Assembly (NCBI GenBank): GCA_905116865.2 | Contig: CAJHNH020006556.1 | Location: forward strand, 613,904-677,903 | Direction of reading: 5' to 3' | Length of the DNA: 64,000 nucleotides | Source: Candidula unifasciata | Lineage: Eukaryota; Mollusca; Gastropoda; Stylommatophora; Geomitridae | In this document: piece by piece, positions 1-12,157 of the stretch | Layout: each line of letters begins with the position of its first letter | How positions within the stretch are numbered: position 1 is the first letter of the stretch | Translations under genes and position numbers: made by a program | Notes under the pieces: generated by a model | What the model saw: only the letters and a program-made list of their open reading frames with translations | The model's database searches: none | Told to the model about the DNA's origin: nothing

Positions 1-204
1 AAATTTGTGTAAGTATGTTTTGTCATTTGCTGCTTTCAGTGCTTCATATTTGTTTCTCAAAAGACGGTTTCGGGCATCTCAAATGACTCCTTTCTGTTTT
101 GAGGCTTCCATTTACTTTTCGTTTAATGTTTGTACGCTTTTTTTTTTTTTTTTTTCTGAAAATTTTCTCAATGAGAGACAGAAGTACACATTAGACAACA
201 CAAA

Positions 205-490
205 CATCAAAAGCCTTAGTTAGTCTATCAGGAATCATATTTGGAACTTCCCAATGACGACATAGCCTCGCTGCAAGAACTTGTGTACTTTGAGTGCATG
301 ACTAATTCAATCATCGGCGACAGGGTTGCCCACTGGCTTACTGGGGGACGACTTCGTCGCCGTTCAGACAGTATTTGGGTCTGTCGCATCAACACTGCAG
401 GTTTCCTTTTCATTCTTCTTGGTGGCGTACAATGCTAAGCCATTTTATATGGCGCACATTACCTAGTCATAATTATAACCTAAAGCTCTC
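205..490 (-). pseudogene. Frameshifted relic of the 13-residue-repeat gene
   Basis: Read on the minus strand this matches the 5' end of the gene at 32483-33364. Both copies share a start region of the form PP-(K/R)-x-(M/L)-KRxPxVLM. After an apparent indel the match continues in another frame: ATKSSPSKPVGNPVADD here against ATKSSTGQPMGDSFADE there. That frame then hits a TGA. Beyond the stop, ISHALK here matches VTHAMK there. The 13-residue repeats are not present. The upstream flank (about 424-520) is nearly identical to 33400-33500, closer than the coding part. I infer a truncated, frameshifted duplicate. Confidence 0.6.
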
Positions 491-520
491 CCTTCTGGGA
501 TGATGGTTGAACGTGACGAG

Positions 521-1289
521 TTTTTTTACCACCACTATCTCGATCCTGAACTGATAAGATAACGAGACTATAGGGGTGGTACTACAGCTTTCTACAGCCA
601 AACATGTTTCCCACTTGTTTATAAATGTGCCTAGTAAGCTATTATAGATTTATTATTTACAGAAATCGTTCAGTTTTTAAATTTTATTAAAAAATAGTAA
701 GTCAGCTGTTTCGTCCATTTAACTGGGTTATCACCAGGCAGTAAATCAATAAATAACCAGGCAATAATGTATAGGTTACATAATCTATTAAGTAGTGTCC
801 TGGCTTCTTAAGTAAAGCAAAAGACAAAGCAATGAAGACGCAGAAAAAGACAAAGAAAAGTCGACGAAGAAGAAGAAGGAGAAGCAGACCAAAAAACAAA
901 TGTGGACGAAGAAGAAGACGAAGTAGAAAGATATGAAGAAAAAAGCAAAGGAGAGAGGACGAAGATGAAGTCAAAGAAGAAAAAGGAAAAGACGTCGAAA
1001 AAGCGCAACGACATGTGACTCAAATTTGCATATTTAACCAGCACAAACAAGCACACTGACTTCTTCTGACTTCTGGTTTTCTGTTCTTACATTATGAATG
1101 CAGTTTTTGTAGAAACTTTGTATTGTACTGATCAGGGGTGGTGAAAAGTTGTGATGCTTGTCCCTGCCAAGAAGTCCCAGGGTTTGCTCCAGGAACCTTA
1201 TCAAATGCTTTATCTAGATCCAGGAAACATAAGTGCATCTCACTCTTATATTCTAGGACTTTTCACTCATCTGTGTGAGTGTGAAGATC
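521..1289. other. No gene recognised; purine-rich GAA/AAG tract
   Basis: No supported gene is visible. About 815-1010 is strongly purine-biased (AAGAAG, GAAGACG runs) and gives low-complexity frames on the minus strand that I do not regard as genes. The tract resembles a decayed GAA microsatellite like those attached to retroelement ends elsewhere in the window. Confidence 0.5.
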
Positions 1290-1600
1290 AGGTCTTGAGT
1301 ACACGTTTTACAGCTCTGACTTTTTTGTATGCACACTGTTTTTCCTTGCCTCTCAAGCAGACGCACTCCGACTTCGAAGAAAGCCCGGAATTAGTCGACT
1401 CTTACGACATGCTTTTGGGTAGACAGTGGGTCTGTTCTTGTTTTCCTCACACTGTTTTTCCTTGCCTCTCAAGCAGACGCACTCCGACTTCGAAGAAAGC
1501 CCGGAATTAGTCGACTCTTACGACATGCTTTTGGGTAGACAGTTGGTCTGTTCTTGTTTTCCTCACAATGGGGCCCCAGAACCCACACGGTGAGGTGATG
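1290..1600 (-). mobile_element. SINE-like family A copy with internal duplication
   Basis: This is one copy of the commonest interspersed repeat in the window, marked on the plus strand by CTCTCAAGCAGACGCACTCC and TTAGTCGACTCTTACGACAT, and by an end containing CAATGGGGCCCC. Other copies are at 16625, 36260, 40690, 42895, 48325, 54545, 55855 and 62440. This copy holds a direct tandem duplication of 116 bp (1332-1447 repeated from 1448). It has no coding capacity. Confidence 0.7.
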
Positions 1601-1837
1601 GACTGTAGTATTATGATAGCAACTAACCCTGTTTTCCGGTGTGATTTTTTTTACCAGTACGTGTAATCAGTGTTAAGATTATTATAGAGCTCTGGAACGA
1701 ATTACAATTAATTACATTATTTTTAATCGGAAAAATAGTTTCAGGATACTAATTATTTACCACACGAGCTTATGCATGGAACGGATTAAATTCTTATCCT
1801 GGGGTTCCAATGTCTTCCAATAATAGTTACTAATTAA

Positions 1838-2030
1838 GTCGCCCCTGTGGCTCAGTAATTTAGCTGTTTGCCTCATACTCTAAAGATCGTGAGATTGTTT
1901 CACCGAATGCGCTGTTCTGTTCACCAGTTCAGTTTTTAGAGAGCTCTGTCATGATCTTCACTTAAACCAAAGGGTTGGTGCTTTATATAACGCTCTCGAC
2001 AGAAAATTCCTCATTCTTTAGAAAGAGATT
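1838..2030 (+). mobile_element. tRNA-headed SINE-like repeat
   Basis: The start GCCCCTGTGGCTCAGTAATT resembles the 5' arm and A box of a tRNA, and GATCGTGAGATTGTTTCACC about 45 bp on sits where a B box would be. A non-tRNA body follows. It is not a functional tRNA gene because no clover-leaf acceptor pairing is apparent. It ends about 150 bp before the acceptor of the methionine-rich exon. Confidence 0.5.
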
Positions 2031-2160
2031 GTGCCATATTATGGTTAAATGCACTTAGGTAAAAATCACCAAAAATTGTATTTATGTAAATTTGGCGTAG
2101 ATTCAAAGATTTTTACATTGACATGATTCTGTCCTCACATCCACAGAAATGGCAGCACGA

Positions 2161-2187
2161 TTTCTTTTTTTGGGCTGTACTTCCCAG
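2161..2187 (+). other. Splice acceptor of the methionine-rich exon
   Basis: A T-rich tract (from 2161) leads to CTGTACTTCCCAG, with the AG at 2186-2187. The open frame runs through this point, so the exon would begin at 2188 in phase 1: its first two bases, GA, complete a codon from an upstream exon. This explains why no ATG lies near the 5' end of the frame. It is seen by eye and not supported by transcript data. Confidence 0.55.
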
Positions 2188-5100
2188 GACAACCTGGCAA
2201 CCCAGGAGGAGAAGAGAAGTTGAAACAGAATACACTAAACAACTTGCAGCAAGCAGTTAATCAAGGACAAATATCGAATTTAAAGGTCGAAAAAACGACT
2301 CTTTGCGACCAAAATGACGATGGGACGTGTAGAAATGATACACCTTCATCATCAACATTACGACCTTCCACCATGAGTAATATCATGATGGAGATAACTC
2401 AGATGTCATCAATGCCACAGAACATGGTGTCATCCAACATGATGAGTTCAATGTCAGGAAGTATGATGATGCCTACAATGTCAGGAAGTATGGTGATGCC
2501 TTCAATGTCAGGAAGTATGATGATATCATCTGACATGATGCCTTCAATGTCAGGAAGTATTATGATGCCTTCAATGTCAGACAGTATGATGATGTCATCT
2601 GCCATGATGCCCTCAATTTCAGGAAGTATGATGATGCCTTCAATGTCAGGAAGTATGATGATGCCTTCAATGTCAGGAAGTATGATGATGCCTTCTGCCA
2701 TGATGCCTTCAATGTCAGGAAGTATGATGATGCCTTCGATGTCAGGAAGTATGATGATGCCTTCAATGTCTGGAAGTATGATGATGTCGTCTGACATGAT
2801 GCCTTCAATGTCAGGAAGTATGATGATGCCATCTGCCAGGATGCCTTCAATGACAGGAAGTATGATGATGCCTTCAATGTCAGGAAGTATGATGATGCCT
2901 TCAATGACAGGAAGTATGATGATGCCTTCAATGACAGGAAGTATGATGATGCCTTCAATGACAGGAAGTATGATGATGCCTTCAATGTCAGGAAGTATAA
3001 TGATGCCTTCAATGTCTGGAAGTATGATGATGTCGTCTGACATGATGCCTTCAATGTCAGGAAGTATGATGATGTCATCTGACATGATGCCTTCAATGAC
3101 AGGAAGTACGATCATGCCTTCAATGTCAGGAAGTATGATGATGCCTTCAATGACAGGAAGTATGATGATGCCTTCAATGACAGGAAGTATGATGATGCCT
3201 TCAATGACAGGAAGTATGATGATGCCTCCAATGACAGGAAGTATGATGATGCCTTCAATGTCAGGAAGTATGATGATGCCTTTAATGTCAGGAAGTATGA
3301 TGATGTCGTCTGACATGATGCTTTCAATGACAGGAAGTATGATGATGCCTTCAATGTCAGGAAGTATGATGATGTCGTCTGATATGATGCTTTCAATGTC
3401 AGGAAGTATGATGATGCCTTCAATATCAGGAAGTATGATGATGTCGTCTGACATGATGCCTTCAATGTCAGGAAGTATGATGATGTCGTCTGACATGATG
3501 CCTTCAATGACTGGAAGTATGATGATGCCTTCAATGTCAGGAAGTATGATGATGTCGTCTGACATGATGCCTTCAATGACAGGAAGTATGATGATGCCTT
3601 TAATGTCAGGAAGTATGATGATGCTTTCAATGTCAGGAAGTATGATGATGCCTTCAATGTCTGGAAGTATGATGATGCCTTCAATGACAGGAAGTATGAT
3701 GATGTCATCTGACATGATGCCCTCAATTTCAGGAAGTATGATGATGCCTTCAATGTCAGGAAGTATGATGATGCCTTCAATGTCAGGAAGTATGATGATG
3801 CCTTTAATGTCAGGAAGTATGATGATGTCGTCTGACATGATGCTTTCAATGACAGGAAGTATGATGATGCCTTCAATGTCAGGAAGTATGATGATGTCGT
3901 CTGATATGATGCTTTCAATGTCAGGAAGTATGATGATGCCTTCAATATCAGGAAGTATGATGATGTCGTCTGACATGATGCCTTCAATGTCAGGAAGTAT
4001 GATGATGTCGTCTGACATGATGCCTTCAATGACTGGAAGTATGATGATGCCTTCAATGTCAGGAAGTATGATGATGTCGTCTGACATGATGCCTTCAATG
4101 ACAGGAAGTATGATGATGCCTTTAATGTCAGGAAGTATGATGATGCCTTCAATGTCAGGAAGTATGATGATGCCTTCAATGTCTGGAAGTATGATGATGC
4201 CTTCAATGACAGGAAGTATGATGATGTCATCTGACATGATGCCCTCAATTTCAGGAAGTATGATGATGCCTTCAATGTCAGGAAGTATGATGATGCCTTC
4301 AATGTCAGGAAGCATGATGATGCCTTCAATGACAAGAAGTATGATGATGTCGTCTGACATGATGCCTTCAATGACAGGAAGTATGATGATGCCTTCAATG
4401 TCAGGAAGTAAGATGATGCCTTCAATGTCTGGAAGTATGATGATGCCTTCAATGTCAGGAAGTATGATGATGCCTTCAATGACAAGAAGTATGATGATGT
4501 CGTCTGACATGATGCCTTCAATGACAGGAAGTATGATGATGCCTTCAATGTCAGGAAGTATGATGATGCCCTCAATGTCAGGAAGTATGATGATGCCTTC
4601 AATGTCTGGAGGTATAATGATGTCGCCTGACATGATGCCTTCAATGTCAGGAAGTATGATGATGCGATCTGCCATGATGCCTTCAATGACAGGAAGTATG
4701 ATGATGCCTTCAATGTCAGGAAGTATGATGATGCCTTCAATGACAGGAAGTATGATGATGCCTTTAATGACAGGAAGTATGATGATGCCTTCAATGACAG
4801 GAAGTATGATGATGCCTTCAATGACAGGAAGTATGATGATGCCTTCTATGTCAGGAAGTATAATGATGCCTTCAATGTCTGGAAGTATGATGATGCCTTC
4901 AATGTCAGGAAGCATGATGATGCCTTCAATGACAGGAAGTATGATGATGTCGTCTGACATGATGCCTTCAATGTCAGGAAGTATGATGATGCCTTCAATG
5001 ACAGGAAGTGTGATGATGTCGTCTGACATGATGCCTTCAATGTCTGGAAGTATGATGATGTCGTCTGGCATGATGCCTTCAATGTCTGGAAGTATGATGA

Positions 5101-8100
5101 TGCCTTCAATGTCACGAAGTATGATGATGTCGTCTGACATGATGCCTTCAGTGACAGGAAGTATGATGATGCCTTTAATGTCAGGAAGTATGATGATGCC
5201 TTCAATGTCAGGAAGTATGATGATGCCTTCAATGTCAGGAAGTATGATGATGCCTTCAATGACAAGAAGTATGATGATGTCGTCTGACATGATGCCTTCA
5301 ATGTCAGGAAGTATGATGATGCCTTCAATGTCTGGAAGTAGGATGATGCCTTCAATGTCAGGAAGTATGATGATGCCTTCAATGACAAGAAGTATGATGA
5401 TGTCGTCTGACATGATGCCTTCAATGACAGGAAGTATGATGATGCCTTCAATGTCAGGAAGTATTATGATGCCTTCAATGTCAGAAAGTATGATGATGCC
5501 TTCAATGTCTGGAAGTATGATGTTGTCGTCTGACATGATGCTTTCAATGTCAGGAAGTATGATGATGCCATCTGCCATGATGCCTTCAATGTCAGGAAGT
5601 ATGATGATGCCTTCAATGTCAGGAAGTATGATGATGCCTCCAATGTCTGGAAGTATGATGATGTCGTCTGACATGATGCTTTCAATGTCAGGAAGTATGA
5701 TGATGCCATTTGCCATGATGCCTTCATTGACAGGAAGTATGATGATGCCTTCAATGTCAGGAAGTATGATGATGCCTTCAATGACAGGAAGTATGATGAT
5801 GCCTTCAATGACAGGAAGTATGATGATGCCTTCAATGACAGGAAGTATGATGATGCCTTCAATGACAGGAAGTATGATGATGCCTTCAATGTCAGGAAGT
5901 ATAATGATGCCTTCAATGTCTGGAAGTATGATGATGTCGTCTGACATGATGCCTTCAATGTCAGGAAGTATGATGATGTCATCTGACATGATGCCTTCAA
6001 TGACAGGAAGTACGATCATGCCTTCAATGTCAGGAAGTATGATGATGCCTTCAATGACAGGAAGTATGATGATGCCTTCAATGACAGGAAGTATGATGAT
6101 GCCTTCAATGACAGGAAGTATGATGATGCCTTCAATGACAGGAAGTATGATGATGCCTTTAATGTCAGGAAGTATGATGATGCCTTTAATGTCAGAAAGT
6201 ATGATGATGTCGTCTGACATGATGCTTTCAATGACAGGAAGTATGATGATGCCTTCAATGTCAGGAAGTATGATGATGTCTTCAATATCAGGAAGTATGA
6301 TGATGCCTTCAATGTCAGGAAGTATGATGATGCCTTCAATGTCAGGAAGTATGATAATGCCTTTAATGTCAGGAAGTATGATGATGTCGTCTGACATGAT
6401 GCCTTCAATGTCAGGAAGTATGATGATGTCGTCTGACATGATGCCTTCAATGACAGGAAGTATGATGATGCCTTCAATGTCAGGAAGAATGATGATGTCG
6501 TCTGACATGATGCCTTCAATGACAGGAAGTATGATGATGCCTTTAATGTCAGGAAGTATGATGATGCCTTCAATGTCAGGAAGTATGATGATGCCTTCAA
6601 TGTCTGGAAGTATGATGATGCCTTCAATGACAGGAAGCATGATGATGCCTTCACTGTCTGGAAGTATGATGATGCCTTCAATGACAGGAAGTATGATGAT
6701 GTCATCTGACATGATGCCCTCAATTTCAGGAAGTATGATGATGCCTTCAATGTCAGGAAGTATGATGATGCCTTCAATGTCAGGAAGCATGATGATGCCT
6801 TCAATGACAAGAAGTATGATGATGTCGTCTGACATGATGCCTTCAATGACAGGAAGTATGATGATGCCTTCAATGTCAGGAAGTAAGATGATGCCTTCAA
6901 TGTCTGGAAGTTTGATGATGCCTTCAATGTCAGGAAGTATGATGATGCCTTCAATGACAAGAAGTATGATGATGTCGTCTGACATTATGCCTTCAATGAC
7001 AGGAAGTATGATGATGCCTTCAATGTCAGGAAGTATGATGATGCCCTCAATGTCAGGAAGTATGATGATGCCTTCAATGTCTGGAGGTATAATGATGTCG
7101 TCTGACATGATGCCTTCAATGTCAGGAAGTATGATGATGCCATCTGCCATGATGCCTTCAATGACAAGAAGTATGATGATGCCTTCAATGTCAGGAAGTA
7201 TGATGATGCCTTCAATGACAGAAAGTATGATGATGCCTTCAATGACAGGAAGTATGATGATGCCTTCAATGACAGGAAGTATGATGATGCTTTCAATGAC
7301 AGGAAGTATGATGATGCCTTCAATGTCAGGAAGTATAATGATGCCTTTAATGTCTGGAAGTATGATGATGCCTTCAATATCAGGAAGCATGATGATGCCT
7401 TCAATGACAGGAAGTATGATGATGTCGTCTGACATGATGCCTTCAATGTCAGGAAGTATGATGATGCATTCAATGACAGGAAGTGTGATGATGTCGTCTG
7501 ACATGATGCCTTTAATGTCAGGAAGTATGATGATGTCGTCTGACATGATGCCTTCAATGACAGAAAGTATGATGATGCCTTCAATGTCAGGAAGTATGAT
7601 GATGTCGTCTGACATGATGCCTTCAATGACAGGAAGTATGATGATGCCTTCAATGTCAGGAAGTATGATGATGCCTTCAATGTCAGGAAGTATGATGATG
7701 ACTTCAATATCAGGAAGTATGATGATGCCTTCAATGTCAGGAAGTATGATGATGTCGTCTGACATGATGCCTTCAATGTCAGGAAGTATGATGATGCCAT
7801 CTGAAATGACGCCTTTAATGTCTGGAAGTATGATGATGTCGTCTGACATGATGCCTTCAATGACAGGAAGTATGATGATGCCTTCAATGTCACGAAGTAT
7901 GATGATGTCGTCTGACATGATGCCTTCAATGACAGGAAGTATGATGATGCCTTTAATGTCAGGAAGTATGATGATGCCTTCAATGTCAGGAAGTGTGATG
8001 ATGCCTTCAATGTCAGGAAGTATGATCATGCCTTCAATGACAAAAAGTATGATGATGTCGTCTGACATGGTGCCTTCAATGACAGGAAGTATGATGATGC

Positions 8101-11100
8101 CTTTAATGTCAGGAAGTATGATGATGTCGTCTGACATGATGCCTTCAATGTCAGGAAGTATGATGATGTCGTCTGACATGATGCCTTCAATGACAGGAAG
8201 TATGATTATGCCTTCAATAACAGGAAGTTTGATGATGCCTTCAATGTCAGGAAGTATGATGATGCCTTCAATGTCAGGAAGTATGCTGATGCCTTCAATG
8301 ACAGGAAGTATGATGATGCCTTTAATGTCAGGAAGTATGATGATGCCTTCAATGTCAGGAAGTGTGATGATGCCTTCAATGTCAGGAAGTATGATCATGC
8401 CTTCAATGACAAGAAGTATGATGATGTCGTCTGACATGGTGCCTTCAATGACAGGAAGTATGATGATGCCTTCAATGTCAGGAAGTATGATGATGTCGTC
8501 TGACATGATGCCTTCAATGACAGGAAGTATGATTATGCCTTCAATGACAGAAAGTTTGATGATGCCTTCAATGTCAGGAAGTATGATGATGCCTTCAATG
8601 TCAGGAAGTATGCTGATGCCTTCAATGACAGGAAGTTTGATGATGCCTTCAATGACAGGAAATATGATGATGCCTTCAATGTCAGGAAGTGTGATGATGC
8701 CTTCAATGTCAGGAAGTATTATGATGCCTTCAATGACAGGAAGTATGACGATGCCTTCAATGGCAGGAAGTATGATGATGCCTTTAATGTCAGGAAGCAT
8801 GATGATGTCATCTGACATGATGCCATCAATGACAGGAAGTATGATGATGCCTTCAATGTCAGGAAGTATGATGATGTCTTCTGACATGATGCCTTCAATA
8901 ACAGGAAGTATGATGATGCCTTCAATGACAGGAAGTATGATGATGCCTTCAATGACAGGAAGTATGATGATGCCTTCAATGACAGGAAGTATGATGATGC
9001 CTTCAATGTCAGGAAGTATGATGATGTCGTCTGACATGATGCCTTCAATGACAGGAAGTATGATGATGCCTTCAATGTCAGGAAGTATGATGATGTCGTC
9101 TGACATGATGCCTTCAATGACAGGAAGTATGATGATGCCTTCAATGTCAGGAAGTATGATGATGTCGTCTGACATGATGCCTTCAATGACAGGAAGTATG
9201 ATGATGCCTTCAATGTCAGGAAGTATGATGATGTCGTCTGACATGATGCCTTCAATGACAGGGAGTATGATGATGCCTTTAATGTCAGGAAGTATGATGA
9301 TGCCTTCAATGTCAGGAAGTATGATGATGCCTTCAATGTCTGGAAGTATGATGATGCCTTCAATGACAGGAAGCATGATGATGCTTTCACTGTCAGGAAG
9401 TATGATGATGCCTTCAATGACAGGAAGTATGATGATGTCATCTGACATGATGCCCTCAATTTCAGGAAGTATGATGATGCCTTCAATGTCAGGAAGTATG
9501 ATGATGCCTTTAATGTCTGGAAGTATGATGATGCCTTCAATGTCAGGAAGCATGATGATGCCTTCAATGACAAGAAGTATGATGATGTCGTCTGACATTA
9601 TGCCTTCAATGACAGGAAGTATGATGATGCCTTCAATGTCAGGAAGTATGATGATGCCTTCAATGTCAGGAAGTATGATGATGCCTTCAATGTCTGGAGG
9701 TATAATGATGTCGTCTGACATGATGCCTTCAATGACAGGAAGTATGCTGATGCCTTCAATGACAGGAAGTATGATGATGCCTTCAATGACAGGAAGTATG
9801 ATGATGCCTTCAATGACAGGAAGTATGATGATGCCTTCAATGACAGGAAGTATGATGATGCCTTCAATGTCAGGAAGTATAATGATGCCTTCAATGTCTG
9901 GAAGTATGATGATGCCTTCAATGTCAGGAAGCATGATGATGCCTTCAATGACAGGAAGTATGATGATGTCGTCTGACATGATGCCTTTAATGTCAGGAAG
10001 TATGATGATGCCTTTAATGACAGGAAGTGTGATGATGTCGTCTGACATGATGCCTTCAATATCTGGAAGTATGATGATGTCGTCTGACATGATGCCTTCA
10101 ATGTCTGGAAGTATGATGATGCCTTTAATGACAGGAAGTATGATGATGTCGTCTGACATGATGCCTTCAATGACAGGTAGTATGATGATGCCTTCAATGT
10201 CAGGAAGTATGATGATGTCGTCTGACATGATGCCTTCAATGACAGGAAGTATGATTATGCCTTCAATGTCAGGAAGTATGATGATGCCTTCAATGTCAGG
10301 AAGTATGATGATGCCTTCAATGTCAGGAAGTATGATGATGCCTTCAATGTCAGGAAGTATGATGATGTCGTCTGACATGATGCCTTCAATGTCAGGAAGT
10401 ATGATGATGCCATCTGACATGACGCCTTTAATGTCTGGAAGTATGATGATGTCGTCTGACATGATGCCTTCAATGACAGGAAGTATGATGATGCTTTTAA
10501 TGTCACGAAGTGTGATGATGTCGTCTGACATGATGCCTTCAATGACAGGAAGTATGATGATGCCTTTAATGTCAGGAAGTATGATGATGCCTTCAATGTC
10601 AGGAAGTATGATGATGCCTTCAGTGTCAGGAAGTATGATGATGCCTTCAATGACAAGAAGTATGATGATGTCGTCTGACATGATGCCTTCAATGACAGGA
10701 AGTATGATGATGCCTTCAATGTCAGGAAGTATGATGATGTCGTCTGACATGATGCCTTCAATGACAGAAAGTATGATGATGCCTTCAATGACAGGAAGTA
10801 TTATGATGCCTTCAATGTCAGGAAGTATGATGATGCCTTCAATGACAGGAAGTTTGATGATGCCTTCAATGACAGGAAGTATAATGATGCCTTCAATGTC
10901 AGGAAGTATTATGATGCCTTCAATGACAGGAAGTATGATGATGCCTTCAATGGCAGGAAGTATGATGATGCCTTCAATGTCAGGAAGCATGATGATGTCA
11001 TCTGACATGATGCCTTCAATGACAGGAAGTACGATGATGTCGTCTGACATGATGCCTTCAATGACAGGAAGTATGATGATGCCTTTAATGTCAGGAAGTA

Positions 11101-12143
11101 TGATGATGTCTTCTGACATGATGCCTTCAATGACAGGAAGTATGATGATGCCTTCAATGTCAGGAAGTATGATGATGTCGTCTGACATGATGCCTTCAAT
11201 GACAGGAAGTATGATGATGCCTTCAATGTCAGGAAGTATGATGATGTCGTCTGACATGATGCCTTTAATGACAGGAAGTATGATGATGCCTTCAATGTCA
11301 GGAAGTATGATGATGTCATCTGACTTGATGCCTTCAATGACAGGAAGTATGATGATGCCTTCAATGTCAGGAAGTATGATGATGTCGTCTGACATGATGC
11401 CTTCAATGACAGGAAGTATGATGATGTCGTCTGACATGATGCCTTCAATGACAGGAAGTATGATGATGCCTTCAATGTCAGGAAGTATGATGATTTCGTC
11501 TGACATGATGCCTTCAATGACAGGAAGTATGATGATGCCTTCAATGTCAAGAAGTATGATGATGTCGTCTGACATGATGCCTTCAATGACAGGAAGTATG
11601 ATAATGCCTTCAATGTCAGTAAGTATGATAATGCCTTCAATGTCAGGAAGTATGATGATGTCGTCTGACATGATGCCTTCAATGACAGGAAGTATGATGA
11701 TGTCGTCTGACATGATGCCTTCAATGACAGGAAGTATGATAATGCCTTCAATGTCAGGAAGTATGATGATGTCGTCTGACATGATGCCTTCAATGTCAGG
11801 AAGTATGATGATGTCGTCTGACATGATGCCTTCAATGTCTGGAAGTATGAGGATGTCATCTGACATGATGCCTTCAATGTCAGGAAGTATGATGATGTCG
11901 TCTGACATGATGCCTTCAATGTCAGGAAGTATGATGATGTCATCTGACATGATGCCTTCAATAACAGGAAGTACGATGATGTCATCTGCCATGATGCCTT
12001 CAATGTCAGGAAGTATGATGATGTCATCTGCCATGATGCCTTTAATGTCGGGAAGTATGTTGATGCCCTCAGTATCAGGAAGTATGATGGTGTCATCCAA
12101 CATGATGTCTTCTGCCTCACAGAGTATGATGCCATCTGTCTAG
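2188..12143 (+). CDS. Giant methionine-rich tandem-repeat protein, terminal exon
   Basis: I do not recognise this gene. An unbroken frame of about 3,300 codons ends at TAG (12141-12143). The first in-frame ATG is at 2373; the nominal start at 2220 is a TTG, so an upstream exon spliced at 2187 probably supplies the start. The first ~80 residues are unique: a Pro/Gly stretch (QPGNPGG), a segment NTLNNLQQAVNQGQISNLKV that vaguely recalls the C-terminal end of SEA domains, then a Cys pair (LCDQNDDGTC). After that come about 3,200 residues of MMMPSMSGS and MMMSSDMMPSMTGS units with S/T, P/L, M/I and D/A/E swaps. Composition is roughly 43% Met, the rest Ser, Gly, Pro, Thr, Asp, with almost no aromatic, Cys or Lys residues. 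The C-terminus is SASQSMMPSV. No membrane segment is visible; a secretion signal would sit on an unseen exon. Dense MxxM/MMM motifs suggest Cu(I)/Ag(I) binding or a flexible structural or extracellular material; both are inference. An expanded array kept open without function is the alternative. Confidence 0.7.
2430..12060 (+). repeat. Coding minisatellite, 27-bp and 42-bp units with higher-order repeats
   Basis: The array alternates a 27-bp unit (ATGATGATG CCTTCAATG TCAGGAAGT) with a 42-bp unit that inserts TCGTCTGACATGATG. All units are multiples of 3. Rare variants reveal nested duplications: GCTTTCAATGACAGG at 3321 and 3843 (522 bp apart) and again at 6225; ACGATCATGCC at 3108 and 6012 (2,904 bp, the same offset as 3321 to 6225); GACATGGTGCC about 369 bp apart (near 8066 and 8435). 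TCACTGTC near 6651 and 9387 and GACGCCTTTAATG near 7808 and 10421 give offsets of about 2.74 and 2.61 kb. I saw no in-frame stop in any unit. Confidence 0.9.
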
Positions 12144-12150
12144 ATAACCT

Positions 12151-12157
12151 GAGGTAG
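12151..12157 (+). other. Donor-like site just after the stop codon
   Basis: GAG|GTAGGT eight bases past the TAG at 12141-12143 resembles a 5' splice site. It could mark an intron in the 3' untranslated region, or be chance. No matching acceptor was identified with confidence downstream. Confidence 0.25.

Noticed and set aside
241..438. Short plus-strand gene opposite the relic
   Set aside because: The minus strand carries the homology to the 13-mer gene; the plus frame is its shadow.
2399..12103. Minus-strand frame of 3,234 codons as a real gene
   Set aside because: It mirrors the plus-strand array register by register, has no unique flanking sequence or splice context, and is expected from a stop-free 3n repeat. 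Kept only as a finding.
3112..12135. Several minus-strand frames of 170-570 codons (KASSYFLSL type)
   Set aside because: A third register of the same repeat, broken at variant units; shadows of the plus-strand gene.
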